Part shown: positions 63,088 through 64,000 of the stretch, piece after piece
Layout of the letters: every line of letters starts with the position of its first letter
How positions within the stretch are numbered: position 1 is the stretch's first letter
Origin: CAIUMH01 sp963758555
GTDB lineage: Bacteria > Actinomycetota > Acidimicrobiia > Acidimicrobiales > RAAP-2
Length of the DNA stretch: 64,000 bases
Assembly (NCBI GenBank): GCA_963758555.1
Contig: CAVWVW010000003.1
Span: forward strand, 1,550,001-1,614,000
Reading direction: 5' to 3'
Made by a program: the position numbers and the translations under genes
The notes under the pieces: model-generated
Told to the model about the DNA's origin: nothing
The model's database searches: none
Seen by the model: only the letters and a program-made list of their open reading frames with translations

Positions 63088-63817
63088 CTAGGGGTACCGG
63101 GTCTCGGCGAAGCGCACGACTTCGTCGGCGAAGCGGCTCGCCACCAGCTCCCTGATCGGCGCGAGCGCACCAAGGGCACCTGGGGACGTCGCGGCGAGGG
63201 CGGCGGACGAGACACCTGCTGCGTCGGCTTCGGCACCGAAGGCGCTGAGAAACGCCCGCACGGCGCGCTCATCGACCTCCAGGTGGAACTGCAAGCCCCA
63301 CGCGCGCGCTCCTGCTCGGAAGGCTTGGCTCTTGTAGCGCTCGCTGGAGGCGAGGAGCACCCCGTCGTCGGGGAGCGAGAAGGTGTCGCCATGCCAGTGA
63401 AGGACCTCAAAGGAGGTCTCGAGCCCTCGAAAGAGCAGATCTGAGGTGGCCTCCTCACCCAGGGAGATCGGGTGCCAGCCGATCTCCTTGCCTGCCGTAC
63501 CAGCGAAGACCTCGCCACCGGCTGCCAGCGCCAAGAGCTGAGCTCCCAGACAGATCCCCAGCACCGGCAGCTCGGCCGAGCAGCGCGCTCGAGAGCAGCT
63601 CGACCTCCTCGCCCCTCGTGGCGAAGCCCTCGTCGCTCGTCGCCGACATCGGCCCGCCCATCACGACCAAAGCGTCGAGTCCGCTCAGATCCGGAGGAAC
63701 CGCGTCGCCCGCGAACACTCGACAGCGCTCGACCGACACCCCCGCCGCGCTGAGCGCCTCACCAATGCCGTAGGGACCTTCAGGTTCCACATGCTGGACG
63801 ACGAGACAGCTCGGCAC
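63088..63817 (-). CDS. Class I glutamine amidotransferase-like protein, frameshifted
   Basis: About 242 residues. VMGGPMSATSDEGFA precedes the nucleophile block PVLGICLGAQLLALAAGGEV (Cys), then EIGWHPISL, HWHGDTFSLPDDGVLLASS and LQFHLEVDERAV (catalytic His and Glu). One +1 shift near 63577 (CTC-G-GCC) splits it just before the nucleophile. It resembles GMP-synthase-like or gamma-glutamyl hydrolase-type amidotransferases acting on small amines. GTG start. It converges on the quinone oxidoreductase with 1 bp between stops. Confidence 0.85.
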
Positions 63818-63948
63818 AGATCCTCACGGCGCGACAGGGCCCACGAGGGTGAACCCGATGGTTGGTGCCCGTCACGCTACTGACTCACCGCTGCCCGCTC
63901 GCTCCGCCATCACCACCCTCCTGCGTCGCCAGCGGCAACGAACCAGCG

Positions 63949-64000
63949 ATGGCGGAGGACCCTGCGTCGATCATGAGCCGCGAGCGGCAACCTCGTTCAA
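63949..64000 (+). CDS. Possible 5' end of a gene running off the window
   Basis: An ATG begins an open frame (MAEDPASIMSRERQ and on) that continues to the last base. There is no clear ribosome-binding site and the visible 17 codons are too few to identify anything. The preceding 130 bp (63818-63948) hold no gene I can support. Confidence 0.2.
   Translation, partial: MAEDPASIMSRERQPRS

Noticed and set aside
7270..63817. Programmed +1 frameshifting as a widespread regulatory mechanism
   Set aside because: Too many unrelated genes are affected, with no shared slippery codon or stop next to the shift. Insertion error is simpler. Kept only as a finding about data quality.

Overview
The window is high-GC DNA from an actinobacterium. 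The markers are an F420-dependent luciferase-like oxidoreductase, mycothiol-type maleylpyruvate isomerase-fold proteins, a DprE2-like reductase, a DUF2510 membrane protein, frequent GTG/TTG starts and NarL-type two-component signalling. An uncultured Acidimicrobiia-like lineage is a reasonable guess, but nothing in the window fixes the class. I saw no rRNA, tRNA, insertion sequence, prophage or CRISPR array.

Layout. 1-13.8 kb: questin-oxidase-like enzyme, DprE2-like reductase, methyltransferase-like membrane protein, a large secreted protein, GNAT, SHOCT and pilin-like proteins, a membrane-anchored lipid kinase overlapping a SulP transporter, two tandem PAP2 phosphatases, PPK2 and an SGNH lipoprotein. 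13.8-21 kb: small stress or detoxification enzymes, a heavily frameshifted threonine dehydratase, an amidohydrolase behind a palindromic operator, a lipoprotein and a dienelactone hydrolase. 21.4-35.4 kb: an exopolysaccharide locus. 35.6-47.4 kb: a MaoC dehydratase pair, VOC, ArsR/SRPBCC genes, a FUSC transporter, an ABC-F ATPase, a lipoprotein, an SMP-30 lactonase and a cupin. 47.4-51.8 kb: an ABC exporter divergent from a LiaSR-like two-component pair. 51.8-64 kb: small enzymes, a second SRPBCC/ArsR pair, carbonic anhydrase, a secreted glucosaminidase, AraC, thioesterase, two LLM oxidoreductases, a quinone oxidoreductase and a glutamine amidotransferase.

The most interesting unit is the 21.4-35.4 kb locus. 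A c-di-GMP-I (GEMM) class riboswitch lies at its left edge reading right, and a second lies at its right edge reading left. Between them are three GT2 glycosyltransferases, a flippase, two paralogous polytopic proteins, two small membrane proteins, a polysaccharide pyruvyl transferase, a membrane-anchored glycosidase and an undecaprenyl-phosphate sugar transferase. This reads as a pyruvylated exopolysaccharide pathway in which both convergent operons sense the same second messenger.

Caution on reading frames. About 21 genes are interrupted by about 31 one-base shifts, and about 29 of these are +1 (an extra base). This bias points to insertion errors in the assembly rather than gene decay. Those genes are annotated over their reconstructed full span, with the shift positions given.
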